Positions 44,103-56,108 of a stretch of DNA of 64,000 nucleotides are shown one piece after another (position 1 is the stretch's first letter; each line of letters opens with the position of its first letter). The notes beneath the pieces were generated by a model, which worked only from the letters and a program-made list of their open reading frames with translations, was not told the origin of the DNA and did no database searches. Source of the stretch: Salvia splendens (taxonomy: Eukaryota; Streptophyta; Magnoliopsida; Lamiales; Lamiaceae); assembly GCF_004379255.2 (NCBI RefSeq), contig NC_056041.1:21607559-21671558 (forward strand). The letters run 5' to 3'. A program made the position numbers and the translations under genes.

Positions 44103-45512
44103 ATGCACTGTGGAGACGACGAATCACCCGGCTCGCAGTAATCGGGCTATGGCGGCAATCCTTCACAGCCGTCGGGCGGCTATCCTTCACAGCCGTCGGG
44201 ATATGGAGGCTATCCTTCCCAGCCCTCGGGATATGGCGGGTCTCCGTCCCAGCCGTGGATTTGGAGTCAATCTCCTCCGTCGTGGGCATCGAGTCCAAAC
44301 CTTCCTCCATCTCAGTCATGGATGTCTTCTCCAACACCCCAACCTTTTCAGCGGAATCTAAGTCGCTCGGCGTTTGGAGATTACAGACCCAACCTCGACG
44401 CGCTTAACCAGCCTCGTCCGGAGTCCCCTTTCCTATCTCCTTACACCGAAGCAGATCAAGACGCACTGGATACCATGATGGGTCTGCTCAGTTCCGGCGT
44501 CCCGGATACCCCTGCAGCAGGATGGAAACGCCCGTTCCGACCAAAGTAGTGTCGGGGGTGGCGGCGGTGGCGGTGGCTCGGGCAGCGGCGTCGGCAGTGG
44601 CGGTGGCGAGGGCTCCAATCGGGGCAAACTGTACACCAAAGCGGAGTCCATTGTCGTGGCGAGGGTGTGGGATGCCATCACATCGGACCCCATAGTGGGC
44701 ACCGATCAGACCGAGGGGAGCTTTTGGAGGCGCGTCCTGATGGCATACAACGAGTTCAAACCTGCCGACACCCGAGAGCGCGACCCAGAACAGATCCGCA
44801 AAAAGTGGTCTAGGATTCTGCCGAATACCAAGCGGTTCGCGAGCATATATCAGAACAACCTTCTCCACGCTGAGAGTGGCCGAAGCGAAGCAGACGTGAA
44901 GGCCCTGTCGATGGGCCAATACAACACGGAGGGCTGGCCGAAGTTTACAATGTGGGAGGAGTATCTACTTCTCGCGGATTGTCCGAAATTCAAGGACATC
45001 TGCGCGCAAGAGGTCACTGGATCTCCCGGGCCGAAGCGTACAAGACACAACCTTGTCGGGGACTACAGCAGTGGAAGCTGCTCGCACTCGTTCGAGCAGA
45101 ACGACGAGCAAGTCGAAGTGCCCGCCGCTACACACACTAGGCGAAGACGGCCCCGGGACAACAGGCCTCTATCCGCAGCGCCAGAGGGGCTAGAAGTGCC
45201 TCCCGCCTATCGTCGGCTGCGTCTGGATCGCGCATCCCGCAGCCCGCCCCAATCCCACAGCCCATGGTTCCTGGTCCTCACGAGGTCTTGAGGGAGAACC
45301 TAGATGTACAGTTGATGCAACAACTGCAGGACGTCTGCAGCAAATACCTAGCCACCGATGACCCGTACATCAGGAATATATACCAGAAGCTCATCACTCA
45401 GATTGAGCGTCGTCTAGGGTTGGCTGATGATGCTCCTGGGGCAACCACGGCAGGCAGCAGCGAGGGAGGAGGAGGAGAAGAAGACGAGGAAGCCGACTCC
45501 GACACCGAGTAG
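44103..45512 (+). pseudogene. SANT/Myb-like (trihelix-type) partner protein with SQPSGYGG repeats, broken
   Basis: The ATG at 44103 is followed after 12 codons by TAA, then an in-frame low-complexity domain of SQPSGYGGYP-like repeats (about 44145-44260). The frame reaches DALDTMMGLLSSGVPDTPAA and is lost near 44545, where a Gly-rich run begins. The SANT core is in another frame from about 44560: KLYTKAESIVVARVWDAITS, then GSFWRRVLMAYNEFKPADTR, RDPEQIRKKWSRILPNTKRF and KFTMWEEYLLLADCPKFKDI. The basic RTHTRRRRPRDNRP-like segment is followed by another frameshift near 45230 into NLDVQLMQQLQDVCSKYLAT and an acidic end. At least three lesions. The W-x2-I motifs and helical pattern support a Myb/SANT-like DNA-binding protein. 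Confidence 0.75.
44145..44260 (+). repeat. Tandem repeats encoding SQPSGYGG(Y/S)P
   Basis: Four imperfect units of 27-33 bases (TATCCTTCACAGCCGTCGGG and variants) encode a Gly/Tyr/Ser/Gln-rich, probably disordered segment at the protein N-terminus. Confidence 0.8.
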
Positions 45513-45799
45513 ACGGTGGTGGAGTTTTTATTTGTGTTTTATTTTAAATATTCGTTGTATAATTTTACCATTTTCAATACAATGAATATTCCGTCTCAAT
45601 TACCTCGTTTTCTAATTATTTACAGTGCGATGATTTTAATTATACTTGATTGAAACTAAAAACATTTTAAAATGAAAATTGATTATAAAATTTGGGGGCT
45701 ATTGGAAGTGTCCACCATAGTGACGGAAACAAATTTTTGAAGCCGTGGACAATAAAATTGGGGCCGTGGACAAAAAAGGGGCGGGGTTATCGGAGTGTC

Positions 45800-45968
45800 T
45801 TAGTCTCCACCAATAAAGCAGGCGAAGCCATATCTACATTTTCATCACTCTCTCTTTTACTACTTCTCTCACCTCTCCACTATTCCGTCTCTATTGTGTG
45901 CGTATGGATACCTATTGACCGTGGCGGAACCCTAGAGGCGTATCCGGCGGTGAGCAATCCAATCTCTC
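45800..45968 (+). promoter_or_regulatory. Short 5' region between a PIF element and the Ca2+-ATPase
   Basis: Only about 170 bp separate the PIF right terminus from the ATPase ATG. The stretch is CT-rich (TCTCTCTTTTACTACTTCTC), typical of a plant 5' leader. The core promoter therefore probably lies within or across the transposon end; this is inference. Confidence 0.5.
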
Positions 45969-48900
45969 ATGGACAATTTCATCCCACCGGAGTTCGATTT
46001 GGACCACAAGGATCACTCAGATGACGCGCTGAAGAAGTGGCGCCAGGCCGTCGGAACGATCGTGAAGAATCGCCGCAGAAGGTTCCGCTACGCCGCCGAT
46101 CTCGAGAAGCGAACCGAAGCCAAGGAGCAGCTCAAAAAACTCAGTGTACGTGTATTCATCGCCTTCTCTTTCTCCGTTGTTCTGAATCTGGCTGGATGTT
46201 TTAATCAATGCGGTTTTTGAGGTGTTTGTTTAATTTTGAACTAGTATGTATAGCGCACTACTTTATTTATTTCTGATTTCCGTGCCTATTTTCGAATCTA
46301 ATTGGATCGGAAGGCGTAAAAAGTGTTAGTTTGTTTGCTTGAACTTTCGAAAAAATTATGAGAATTGTGATTCCCGAGGATCTGCGGAAAGAGGTGCTTT
46401 TTTGCTGCCAAAGCGATTGATTCGTAAAGTTTTAAAAGCAATGAGATTTGTTTAGAGTTTCTTTTGGTTGTTAGAGAAGGATAATGGTGTTACAATTGTT
46501 ATTAATTTATTGGATGTGTTTCGTAAAAGGAAAAAACGAAGCACTTGTCTCTTTGTTTGCTTCTACTTGTAAGGGATTAGTTGGTAGAGTTGTGTATTAT
46601 TTTAGGGTTTGACAGAAATATTTCGTGGAAGGGGCTGTAAAGTAAACTTTGTAGTTAACATACACTCCCTTCGTCTTCGTCTTTTAAAATAGAGATTTTT
46701 GCTGCGACACGAGTTTTAAAGTGAAATTGGTATAGTGTGATGTGTAAAATTTAAGTATAAATAACATAAAAATATTATAGAACTCCCTCCGTGCACAACT
46801 AATTGGCACATTTTACTCTACTCAGATTTTAAGAAATATAGTGAAAAATAGGTGGATAAATTTAGTGGAATGTGAGTTCTATTATAATAAAAATTTAATG
46901 GAATGGGCTAGTGGAACATGAAAATCATTATCAACAGTAATAAAAAGTACTCCTTTCGTCCCACAAAATATACTCCTATATTTTTAGTTGGGCACAAGTT
47001 TTAATGTACAATTGGTAAAATAAGAGAGAGATATAAAGAAAATTAATTAAAGTATTGTTATAAGAGAATGGGTCACACCTCATTAGAGAGAGAAAAGTTT
47101 CCAAAATTAGAAAGTGCATATTCTTGTGGGACGGACTAAAAAGAAAAAAAAATGTATATTTTTATAGAACGGAGGGAGTAATGAGACAATTAATTGTGGA
47201 AGTGTGAAAAAGAAATTTTTCGCCAATTAATTGTGGAGGAGTGAAAAAGAAAATTTAAGACAATTAATTGTGGACTAAAGGAGCACTACTTTATAGAAAA
47301 AGTCTCTACCCAATAATAATATTAGTGATCAACTCTTTTAAAATATACCAAGAAGGAAATATTACTAATAAAGTTGAATAAATAAGGGCATCGCGAAGCT
47401 ATAAACATTTGAACTTAAATATGCCCTTCCTCCCTTGGCCGTGTGTCCGCCGATGACTCTCTCTGTGATGGATGTTACTGGAATTTTGATACACGTGTAT
47501 GTATCAGATCTAATTTCCGATTTAAAGTTGGTAAAATGTTCTTTTGATTTTTCAACTTTCAGTCAGAAGAGATTTGGACTTTTAAGCATACTGTGATATA
47601 CTCCTAAAAATGATACTGTACTATACTCTTTAAAAAATATGCACCCTATTATCTTAATAACCATCCACTGTTTTTCTTTTTGGGTGCTCCTTGTGTAAAT
47701 AATCTTTTTATATTTGAGTAGTACTAATATATTTTTTGTGTGTATCGTTACGTAGTTTTCATTCATTCTAACTAACCGTTAACAAACTCAATATGATATA
47801 ATTAATTCTGTAAAATAAGACCATTGTATGAAGAATAATTGTGCTTTTCTGCATTTTTGCGGTTGCTTTTATTTATTCACCACATAACAGAGAGAGGGGT
47901 GGGGGGCAGCCTTGAATGGGCGATGACTTTCAGGAATGATAATTTGTCTGTTCAATTATGACGGTTTATGGAAACTACTTTAGCTAAAGGTCCTTTAATA
48001 GAATTGACCCAGCCAACAGAGGTCCCTTTTATCTCCGAGGGGCCATGTGGCCATTGTAGATGGGTTGATTTTATGCTCCTTTTGGCAAAATATAGGAAAT
48101 ACTATAAGTCAAACTTTGATTATTGAGTAAATAAACGTTATAAGTATTGTGCTTGGCTGCTCGTATGTCTTTCTCATTTGAACTGCATATTACCTACGTA
48201 TGCAAAAACGTAGACAGTTGTACACAAATTGAAAAGCACGTGGATTATACAAGGCCGTTTTTATGTTTACATTACAAATATCCCTTTGTCTACGGAATAT
48301 CATTTGGTCAAGTTTATTAACGATCAACTGATTGGTCTTGGATCAAGTATGGGGCTGACATTTAGTTGATATGAACCTAAGCACATGTACTCGGGGTTAA
48401 TTTGGTATAGGTTAATGGTAGATACATCAGTGTTTTCCAAATGGTTAAAATGTACCAACCCAGCCTTGAATGGACAAATTTTATGTTCTGATATTCTCTC
48501 TCTTTTTCTAGTTATAATCTTGATTGGCTCGAAAGTGGTTCTAGTAACTGCTCTTATATCATGGTAGTTGTATCTTGAATGATTTCTGGTTATCATACTC
48601 CACTTTTTATGTGTTTCCTATGTTGCATTATTATAATTACAATCATGACCCATTTTGTATCTGATTTTGCTAATAATCTTTATTACTATATACCAGGAAA
48701 AGATTCGTATTTCTTTCATTACTCTGACAGCAGCCCTCAGGTTTCTTAACGGTAATGCTTCTGCTCATTTGGTTTGTCAGTTATAATGCTCAATATTTGT
48801 TTTTTTTAACATACTGCTCTTATTTTTCTGACTTGTCTTTTTTGTCAATGTAGGTGCACCTATTAAAATAACTCACCATGAACCAACGGAAGAAGATATA

Positions 48901-51900
48901 GAAAAGGATATCCAAAATGGGCTTCACGAAGAAGCTAGACTTGCAGGGTTTAAAATCAACCCTGATAAACTTGGGTCTCTTGTTGCTTCTTACGACATTA
49001 AGACCTTAACTAAACTGAAAGGCACTGATGGACTTGCTGATAGATTGAATGTTTCACTAGAAAAAGGAGTGAACTCAAGTGACATGCCTTTAAGGCAAAA
49101 TATATATGGTGTCAATCGCTACACTGAGAAACCTTCTAAAGGTTTTTGGGTGTTTGTATGGGAAGCTTTACATGACTTGACACTTATTATACTTATAGTT
49201 TGTGCTGTGGTGTCTATCGGAGTAGGGCTTGCTACTGAAGGGTGGCCAAAGGGTATATATGATGGCTTGGGAATTATCCTTAGCATACTTCTTGTGGTCA
49301 TGGTTACTGCAATTAGTGATTATAAGCAATCATTACAGTTCAAAGAGTTGGATAAGGAGAAAAAGAAGATTTTTATCAATGTCACTAGGGATGGAGTTCG
49401 GCAGAAAGTCTCCATATTTGATTTGGTTGTTGGAGATATTGTTATTCTGTCCATCGGAGATCAGGTTCCAGCAGATGGAATTTTCATATCCGGGTTTAAC
49501 TTGTTGATTGATCAGTCAAGTTTGACTGGTGAAAGTGTGCCAATAAACATATACGAAAAAAGGCCATTTCTTCTTGCAGGAACTAAAGTTCAAGACGGGT
49601 CTGGTAAAATGTTGGTGACTACAGTTGGAATGAGAACAGAATGGGGAAAGTTGATGGAAACTCTAAGTGAGTGTGGTGATGATGAGACACCTCTGCAGGT
49701 CAAGCTGAATGGTGTTGCTACGATTATTGGTAAAATTGGACTTTGCTTTGCTGTTCTGACTTTCCTAGTCTTGACTGTAAGGTTTTTGATTGAGAAGTGG
49801 CTTCACAGCGAAATTACCCAATGGGGTTCTAGTGACGCGCTGTTGCTTTTAAACTACTTCGCTACAGCAGTGACCATTATTGTTGTTGCAGTTCCTGAGG
49901 GATTGCCCCTTGCAGTTACACTTAGTCTTGCCTTCGCGATGAAGCAATTAATGAAGGAAAAGGCACTAGTGAGACATTTGTCAGCCTGTGAAACGATGGG
50001 TTCTGCTACGTGCATTTGTACAGATAAAACAGGTACGTTAACCACTAACCATATGGTAGTCAGTAAAATATGGCTTTCTGGAAAATCAAAGGAGGTTGAT
50101 GCCAGTGGACACAAGGCTGCATTAGATAGCTATATATCAGAAAAAGTATTATCCGTTCTCTTGCAAGGAATATTTAACAATACAGGAGCTGAGGTTGTCA
50201 ATGATAAAGATGGAAAGAGGACAATTCTGGGTACACCAACAGAGTCGGCGATTCTAGAATATGGATTGCTTCTGGGTGATTTTGAGGAGCAACGCAAAGT
50301 CTGTAAGATATTGAAGGTTGAACCTTTTAATTCGGAAAAGAAAAAGATGTCTGTTCTTGTGTCACTTCCAGATGGCAAGACCCGAGCTTTCTGCAAAGGT
50401 GCTTCGGAGATTATATTAAAAACGTGCAGCAGGGTAATTAATGCTGATGGGGAGGTTGTCGAGTTGTCAGAAGAGCAAGTAAGTTCTATCTCGGGTATCA
50501 TCAATGGGTTTGCCAATGAAGCTTTACGTACTCTCTGCTTAGCTTTTAAGGATATTGACGATGGTTCTCCGGTGAATAGTATCCCTGATAGTGACTATAC
50601 GCTGATTGCAATTGTGGGAATCAATGATCCAGTTCGCCCTGGTGTGAGGGAAGCAGTTAAAATCTGTTTAGATGCTGGCATTGCTGTACGCATGGTTACT
50701 GGGGATAATATTAATACAGCTAAAGCTATTGCTAGTGAGTGTGGAATTCTTAAAGACGATGATCTTGCTATAGAAGGTCCAGAGTTTCGCTCTCTGAGTA
50801 TCTACCAGATGAAGGAACTAATACCAAAACTAAAGGTGGATAACAAATACTCCTAATGTATCCATCTTTCTGCATTTTCACTAATTCTATAAATATATAC
50901 AATATCTTTTAAATCATAATCTAAAGTGCCAATATCTTGTGGTTAGGTAATGGCGCGGTCCTCACCAACAGATAAGCATCTTCTAGTGAAGACATCAAGA
51001 AATGAACTAGGAGAGGTTGTTGCAGTTACTGGCGATGGGACAAATGATGCTCCAGCTATGCACGAGGCAGACATTGGACTTGCTATGGGCATCGCAGGAA
51101 CAGAGGTCTGATGTTTGCTACAGTTTCATGCATTTATATATACAGCCTTCCCTCAAAAAGAATCCTTTTCCTATATATTCTCTCAGAATACAGTCCAACG
51201 CATTCATGTTTCCAATATTTTTTTCTTTAAAAAAATGCATCACTTTTTTTTAAGGCATTTGTTTTCAAGCTCTTACCCTAGAACACTAAAAAAGGCATGC
51301 AAAACTTTCTTATGGTAAATAGCGTGCAAGCTTTCTTGATATTTGGATGCTGAACGATTGCGAAATCATGTTAAATGTTTAAGCTCATTGATATAACATC
51401 TAATCACTCATCAAACATATTAACCAGGTTGCGAAAGAAAGTGCTGATGTGATTGTGCTAGATGACAATTTCTCAACAATTGTGAATGTTGCGAAATGGG
51501 GACGCTCAGTGTACATAAATATTCAGAAATTCGTTCAATTCCAGCTGACTGTTAACATTGTTGCTCTCATGATCAACTTCATATCTGCTTGTGCATCAGG
51601 TAACATTTTCCGCATCCGCATTTCAATTTGAGCACTTGCTTTCCATGAAACCGAAACACAACACTGCTTTTCTTTTGTCGTCCCATCAGGATCAGCTCCC
51701 CTCACAGCTGTCCAGCTGCTGTGGGTGAACCTAATAATGGACACTCTAGGTGCACTTGCACTGGCCACTGAGCCACCACACGATGGCCTGATGCAGAGGC
51801 CTCCTGTACGAAGAAACGAAAGCTTCATAACGAGGACGATGTGGAGGAATATCTTCGGACAGAGCATCTATCAGTTGGCTATTCTGCTTGTCCTCAATTT

Positions 51901-52369
51901 CATTGGGAAACAAATATTGGGGCTCACGGGCTCTAATGCCACTGAAGTGCTGAATACCTTCATCTTCAACACCTTCGTCTTCTGTCAGGTAATTATTTAT
52001 CTATTTCCTCACATTGTTAAACAATGCCGGATTATGAATTCGATCTTTCTTGGATGCATCCAGGTGTTCAATGAAATTAACAGTCGCGACATCGAGAAGA
52101 TCAACATCTTCCGTGGGCTGATTGGAAACTGGATATTCATAGGAATCATCATGGCCACAGTAGTCTTCCAAGTCATCATAGTCGAGTTCCTGGGTACGTT
52201 TGCCAGCACCATACCATTGAACTGGCAGCTGTGGGTACTCAGCATTGCACTGGGTGCCGTGGGCATGCCTATTGCTGTAGTCTTGAAGTGCATTCCTGTC
52301 AAGAACGATGCGCCTGCTACACAGCACGATGGCTACGATGCGCTCCCAACTGGTCCAGAACGCGCTTAA
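45969..52369 (+). CDS. ACA4/ACA11: Autoinhibited P2B-type Ca2+-ATPase, ACA4/ACA11 type
   Basis: A P-type pump exporting Ca2+ from the cytosol; the closest known relatives, ACA4 and ACA11, work at the vacuole. Seven exons: 45969-46145, 48697-48751, 48854-50835, 50947-51105, 51428-51599, 51690-51988 and 52064-52369, all GT-AG and in phase, giving 1049 residues, normal for the family. Residues about 24-45 ([20 protein letters not shown]) form the basic N-terminal calmodulin-binding autoinhibitory helix. SLTGES is the actuator loop, [11 protein letters not shown] the TM4 Ca2+ site, D468 in CTDKTGTLT the phosphorylated Asp, and MVTGDN and TGDGTNDAP the nucleotide and hinge motifs. [18 protein letters not shown] marks TM6. 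The end [14 protein letters not shown] resembles ACA4/ACA11. Intron 1 is 2.55 kb and carries Stowaway MITEs. No lesion is visible. Confidence 0.95.
46662..46949. mobile_element. Stowaway-like fragments in intron 1 of the Ca2+-ATPase
   Basis: TACACTCCCTTCGTCTTCGT at 46661 and AACTCCCTCCGTGCACAACT near 46780 are two Stowaway-type left ends. They are followed by AAATTTAGTGGAATGTGAG and lack clear right ends, suggesting truncated or overlapping copies. Confidence 0.5.
46950..47178. mobile_element. Stowaway MITE in intron 1 of the Ca2+-ATPase
   Basis: Left CTCCTTTCGTCCCACAAAAT and right TTTTATAGAACGGAGGGAG are flanked by TA at 46948-46949 and 47179-47180. Near the right end a second inner terminus GTGGGACGGACTAAAAAG is visible. 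Interior AT-rich and non-coding. Confidence 0.72.
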
Positions 52370-52889
52370 ACACCATATTTTTCCAGCTCAGACTTGAATG
52401 GTTTAATTAGGTAAGAACGAAACAGGATTTTTACGTAGTATTATCAAACAATACATTTGTAAAGTTGAAACCATGTTTCCATTGGTTTGCATATTATGAG
52501 TGCAAATTTTCCGAGTTTTGCTCGTCATGCTTAGGTCGAAGAGAGTGTTGAAGCGAGATATCGTCCGTTGCCTTTGGTTTCAATTGGGATTGTGCCGACT
52601 GCCAACAAACTTGCAGCAACAGTGCACGAATCCCCGGATTTAGGATCTGCTGTTGAATCTTAACGATGAAATTGAACTATTTCTTACTTTTATAATTCAA
52701 GTTTCTGCTTTGTATTTGATGTTAATGTTTGTTGTGTTATAAATCCAAAATTTTGCTACTAAACATAAGCTTACATATCTGAACTCGGCATGGAGTCTGA
52801 TTCTGGGCAAAAAAACATAATGCAAAGTGGCACTGAGATAAAATCAACTCTATATCTAAATATCTAAAGCTGATTTTGCCCAACAAGTC

Positions 52890-54700
52890 TAAGTCACTAG
52901 TCGCTGCAGTTACAACAATAGCCTCTGTATTCCTACTGAACGTAGGATAGAACGACGAGGGCTCATTTTTGTCTCCTCTTCGACTCTCCATAGGCGATGA
53001 CCACCTCATGGTGTAATCAGCAATAGCAATGAATGTGACTGGATTTTGGAAGATGAGGATTGAGATGACAATAGCCACAACTCCTTTCAAGTACTTGCCT
53101 AAAACCTGATTGGAACGGGGCAAAATATGACATAGAGCGATGTGCGTTCCATAGGTTTTAACTAAGCCAAGTTTATCACATAACTTGTCTTATCTTTCAA
53201 GAACACACACAACACGGAAAAGCAAATGCTAGTAAACCAAATACATTCAACAACTGTCATGCATACGCACATTCTGGTCGAGGGAGGCGTACCTGGAGCG
53301 TTAAGGCAAGTGCTGGGCTCGCCCTAGAAAGAGACGACAAACTAATGCGATTTCAGAAGCCACAGATCAACCCACTCTAGAACAGCGATGATCACGCTAG
53401 CAAAAAGAAAGTAGTAGCTTGACCACGTTGCCAACTTCTGCAAATTTACTGAAAGTAGAGAGAACTGCATAATGAATTTGTGATTTGTAATGCCGGGCAC
53501 AACAAAAGGTCAAATCACGGTTAGAGTCTGGGTTCACTTTTACTATATATGGTAATTAGGTTAAAATTCCACTAACTCATTTTACTCATATTTTATTATC
53601 AGATTAATATATAAAATGAGACTCACATTCCACTGTCAGATTAACACAACCGGGACTCCTAAATGAGTACTCCATCCGTTCCCTCATAGTTGAAGCAAAA
53701 CTTTTCGGTACGAAGTTTAAAAATATATATATTTAGTATGTTCAGTAAATAGATAAAAAAAAGTAAGAGAGAGAAAAAAGTAGACAAAATAGAGTAGAAA
53801 TTGAATAGGGTAGATAGACAAAATTAAGAGAGAGTAAATAAGAGAGAAAAAGTGTTTATTATTAGTACTATTGACTCAACTATGAAGGAACTTCCTAAAA
53901 TCCGAAAATGACTCAACTACGAGGGAAGTAAGGGAGAGCATCATTTTAACAAAAGATACCACACAGGTGATGGCAATCTAGCTAAAAAATTCGTTAAATA
54001 TTAGATCAATTTTAGGTCAAAGTGTAAACAAACATCTAACATTAATAAATCTAACAACACAGAAAGTAACAAGATCATCAGAGATCTGGTGTGAAGAGCC
54101 ATATTAGTACTAACAAAGTGAAGGAATGAGGAAAAAAAAAAGGGAAATCAATTGTTGCCACTATGTGTAAAATATTGAGAATCGAATAGGATGGAGAAAC
54201 CTTCATTGAAGGAGGAGGAAGATTCCACAGAAACCGTCGATGTGAGAGGGAAGAGAAAAGAGAGAGAAATATCTTTAATGACTAGATTTTTATTAATTGG
54301 TGACAATGAAGATGGCTTATATAGGCAGAAAACTAAATGCTAAACAAACTAATTATCCTAAACAATACATTTAGATTTTCCAATTCTAATCCTATGAAGA
54401 AGAACAAATGAAATGCAGATGTATGATTCAGCAAAAGAAACAGGAAATTCAATTCAAATCCTCATGAGATCAAGGTACATACACCAGTGGCAATGACGAC
54501 AGGTATAGGTAGCCCAGGCCTCCCGATTCCAAAGAGCGTGGTGGCGCCGATCGGGAAGGAGAAGCCATAATTGGGGAGGAGGAGGAAACCGAGTACCAAA
54601 GGATTACCAGGCTCAGTCCTTCTTAGATGGCATTGTTTATTTCGATTTGGATTCTGATTTCGCATTCGACGTTTTCTGGTGATTGATTTCACAGATTTTC
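52890..54700 (-). pseudogene. Nucleotide-sugar transporter (TPT/NST family) pseudogene fragments
   Basis: On the minus strand at about 53123-52960 the sequence encodes QVLGKYLKGVVAIVISILIF then QNPVTFIAIADYTM. A frameshift leads to VVIAYGESKRRQK, closely matching the C-terminal end of plant Golgi nucleotide-sugar transporters of the UUAT/KT-KVAG type (LGxxKGxVAVxISxLIFQNPVT, then VAYGESKRR). About 1.4 kb upstream on the same strand, 54660-54480, fragments in mixed frames read LVILWYS, LLPNYGFSFPI and NREAWATY...PVVIATG, matching the N-terminal and middle parts of the same family. The central membrane segments are missing and frames are broken. It is non-functional; whether it decayed in place or is a partial copy is open. 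The C-terminal match is strong, the N-terminal one moderate. Confidence 0.65.
53535..53940. mobile_element. Two Stowaway-like MITE remnants
   Basis: The first (about 53535-53665) has TTCACTTTTACTATATATGG and ATTCCACTAACTCATTTTAC. The second starts TACTCCATCCGTTCCCTCAT near 53667 and ends GACTCAACTACGAGGGAAGT near 53930. Both lie between the two parts of the transporter pseudogene. Confidence 0.5.
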
Positions 54701-54740
54701 GTGTTCTGCAGTTGCGGGATTAATTATATTCAGAATGAGA

Positions 54741-54763
54741 TGTGTGTGTGTGTGTGTGTGTGT
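54741..54763. repeat. TG dinucleotide microsatellite
   Basis: Eleven or so uninterrupted TG units. Confidence 0.95.
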
Positions 54764-55259
54764 GATCATTTGGTTTGGAATTTCTGTTTGTGCGTGTGAG
54801 ACACACGTCAGATGACAAAAATTTAATTAGCCTAATGTTAATTAATTGCATGTGAGTCTTAATTCTCTAAAATAAAATGAAATATTATACTCACACCGCA
54901 AAATACAAAAATGGACTTTTAAGTTTTAAATGAAAACTCTAGTATAGGAGTAGGAGTAGTAGTAGTAGTAGTTGCGCCTCTAAATTTATTAAATTCAATA
55001 TGCTTTATATTTGCAATATTAATTACTCATCCCATCTGTCACTTATTTCCTCCTGTTAGCAACGATAATAATTTAATCATCCTTTTCCTAAATTTTTTTT
55101 GTGGGAATTGTAACCTAAGTACAAGTTTAAAAAAAAATTGTAGTGAATGTACAATATTAGTTAACGCAGGAATGAAATATGAGTGAAATAATTAATTATT
55201 ATATGATGGATAGTCTATCAAGCTAAACATAAACAAGGATACCTCTAAAGTTCAAATCA

Positions 55260-55757
55260 TGCGTTTGGGTGGGAGGTTTATCTCTTGATGCCTTGGGGAA
55301 TTGGAGAGCTGATTTTGTAGCTAATATTGGAAGTAATTCCATTCTAGCTACAGAATATGGTGCATATTTTATGGCTCAAGCTAGCCAAGGAGTCGGGATA
55401 TTGGAAGTTAGAGGTGGAGAGTGATAGACTTGTCGGAATCTCTATGATAATGGGACGGAATGAAGTGTCTATTAATTGTCGCTTCATAGTGCATAAGGTT
55501 TGTGGGTTATTCCAAGAGTTTGTTGCAGTAATGATTCACCATGTGCATAGAGAAGGGAATTATTCTGCCGATTTTTTTGTCACATTTTGCTTATAGTTTT
55601 CAAGAAAGGAGTTCATGTTCTTGAGAAGAGAAAGGAGTTCATGTTCTTGAGAAGCAACCTTTAGATCTCAGTGGTTGGTTGCTACATGGTAGGTTAGGTG
55701 TTTCATATCCTCGTTAGTTTGTCTTGTTACCGGCCTTTGCCGCTTTTATTAAAAAAA
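55260..55757 (+). pseudogene. 5'-truncated LINE remnant with RNase H-like domain
   Basis: The segment encodes GGLSLDALGNWRADFVANIG, then a frame change, then LKLAKESGYWKLEVESDRLV and VAVMIHHVHREGNYSADFFV. This is the order G-x-W, LEVESD and HVxREGNxxAD of the plant LINE-type RNase H domain at the C-terminus of the reverse transcriptase polyprotein. The tail VSLSCYRPLPLLLK ends in an A-rich run near 55750, as LINE 3' ends do. The reverse transcriptase itself is absent. Confidence 0.75.
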
Positions 55758-55923
55758 ATTGTAGTAGTAGTAAATAAACTTGTCTCGTAGATCTATTAAA
55801 TGTCTAATTTGTTTTTCATTTTAATATACTATCCCCTCAGTTCCATAGCAGTGAAGTCATTTTGTCATTTTGGTACGTTCCATAGTAGTGAAGTCATTTT
55901 GTCATTTAAATGATGAGTTGGAA

Positions 55924-56108
55924 CAAGGGCGGAGCCAAGAATTCAATTCAAAGGGCAAAATATATAAAAAGAAATTTTTAGAATTTGAGGGAGAGCATTT
56001 ATGAAGGAAATTGAAATTTTGTAAAAAATGAAGAAGAAAATAGTACTCCCAGAAAAATATTCTGAGGGGGCATTTACACCCTAGCCTCCTCAAGTGGCTC
56101 CGCGCTTG
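55924..56108. mobile_element. Short hAT MITE (185 bp)
   Basis: Terminal repeats CAAGGGCGGAGCCA and TGGCTCCGCGCTTG are flanked by the 8-bp duplication AGTTGGAA (55916-55923) and AGTTGGAC (56109-56116). The termini resemble those of the hAT element at 13241. Confidence 0.85.

Larger units (their letters stand above)
43803..45799 (+). mobile_element. PIF/Harbinger element, SANT-like gene only (1997 bp), abutting the previous element
   Basis: Left end GGGTATCCACTATGGGACCG, right end GGGGTTATCGGAGTGTC, flanked by TTA (43800-43802 and 45800-45802). The terminal repeats are weaker than in the GAGCATC group, so the exact edges are less certain. The left arm is GC-rich (GGCGCGCCGGCGCCG near 43970). 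It holds only the SANT-type gene. The right edge is 170 bp before the Ca2+-ATPase start codon. Confidence 0.72.
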
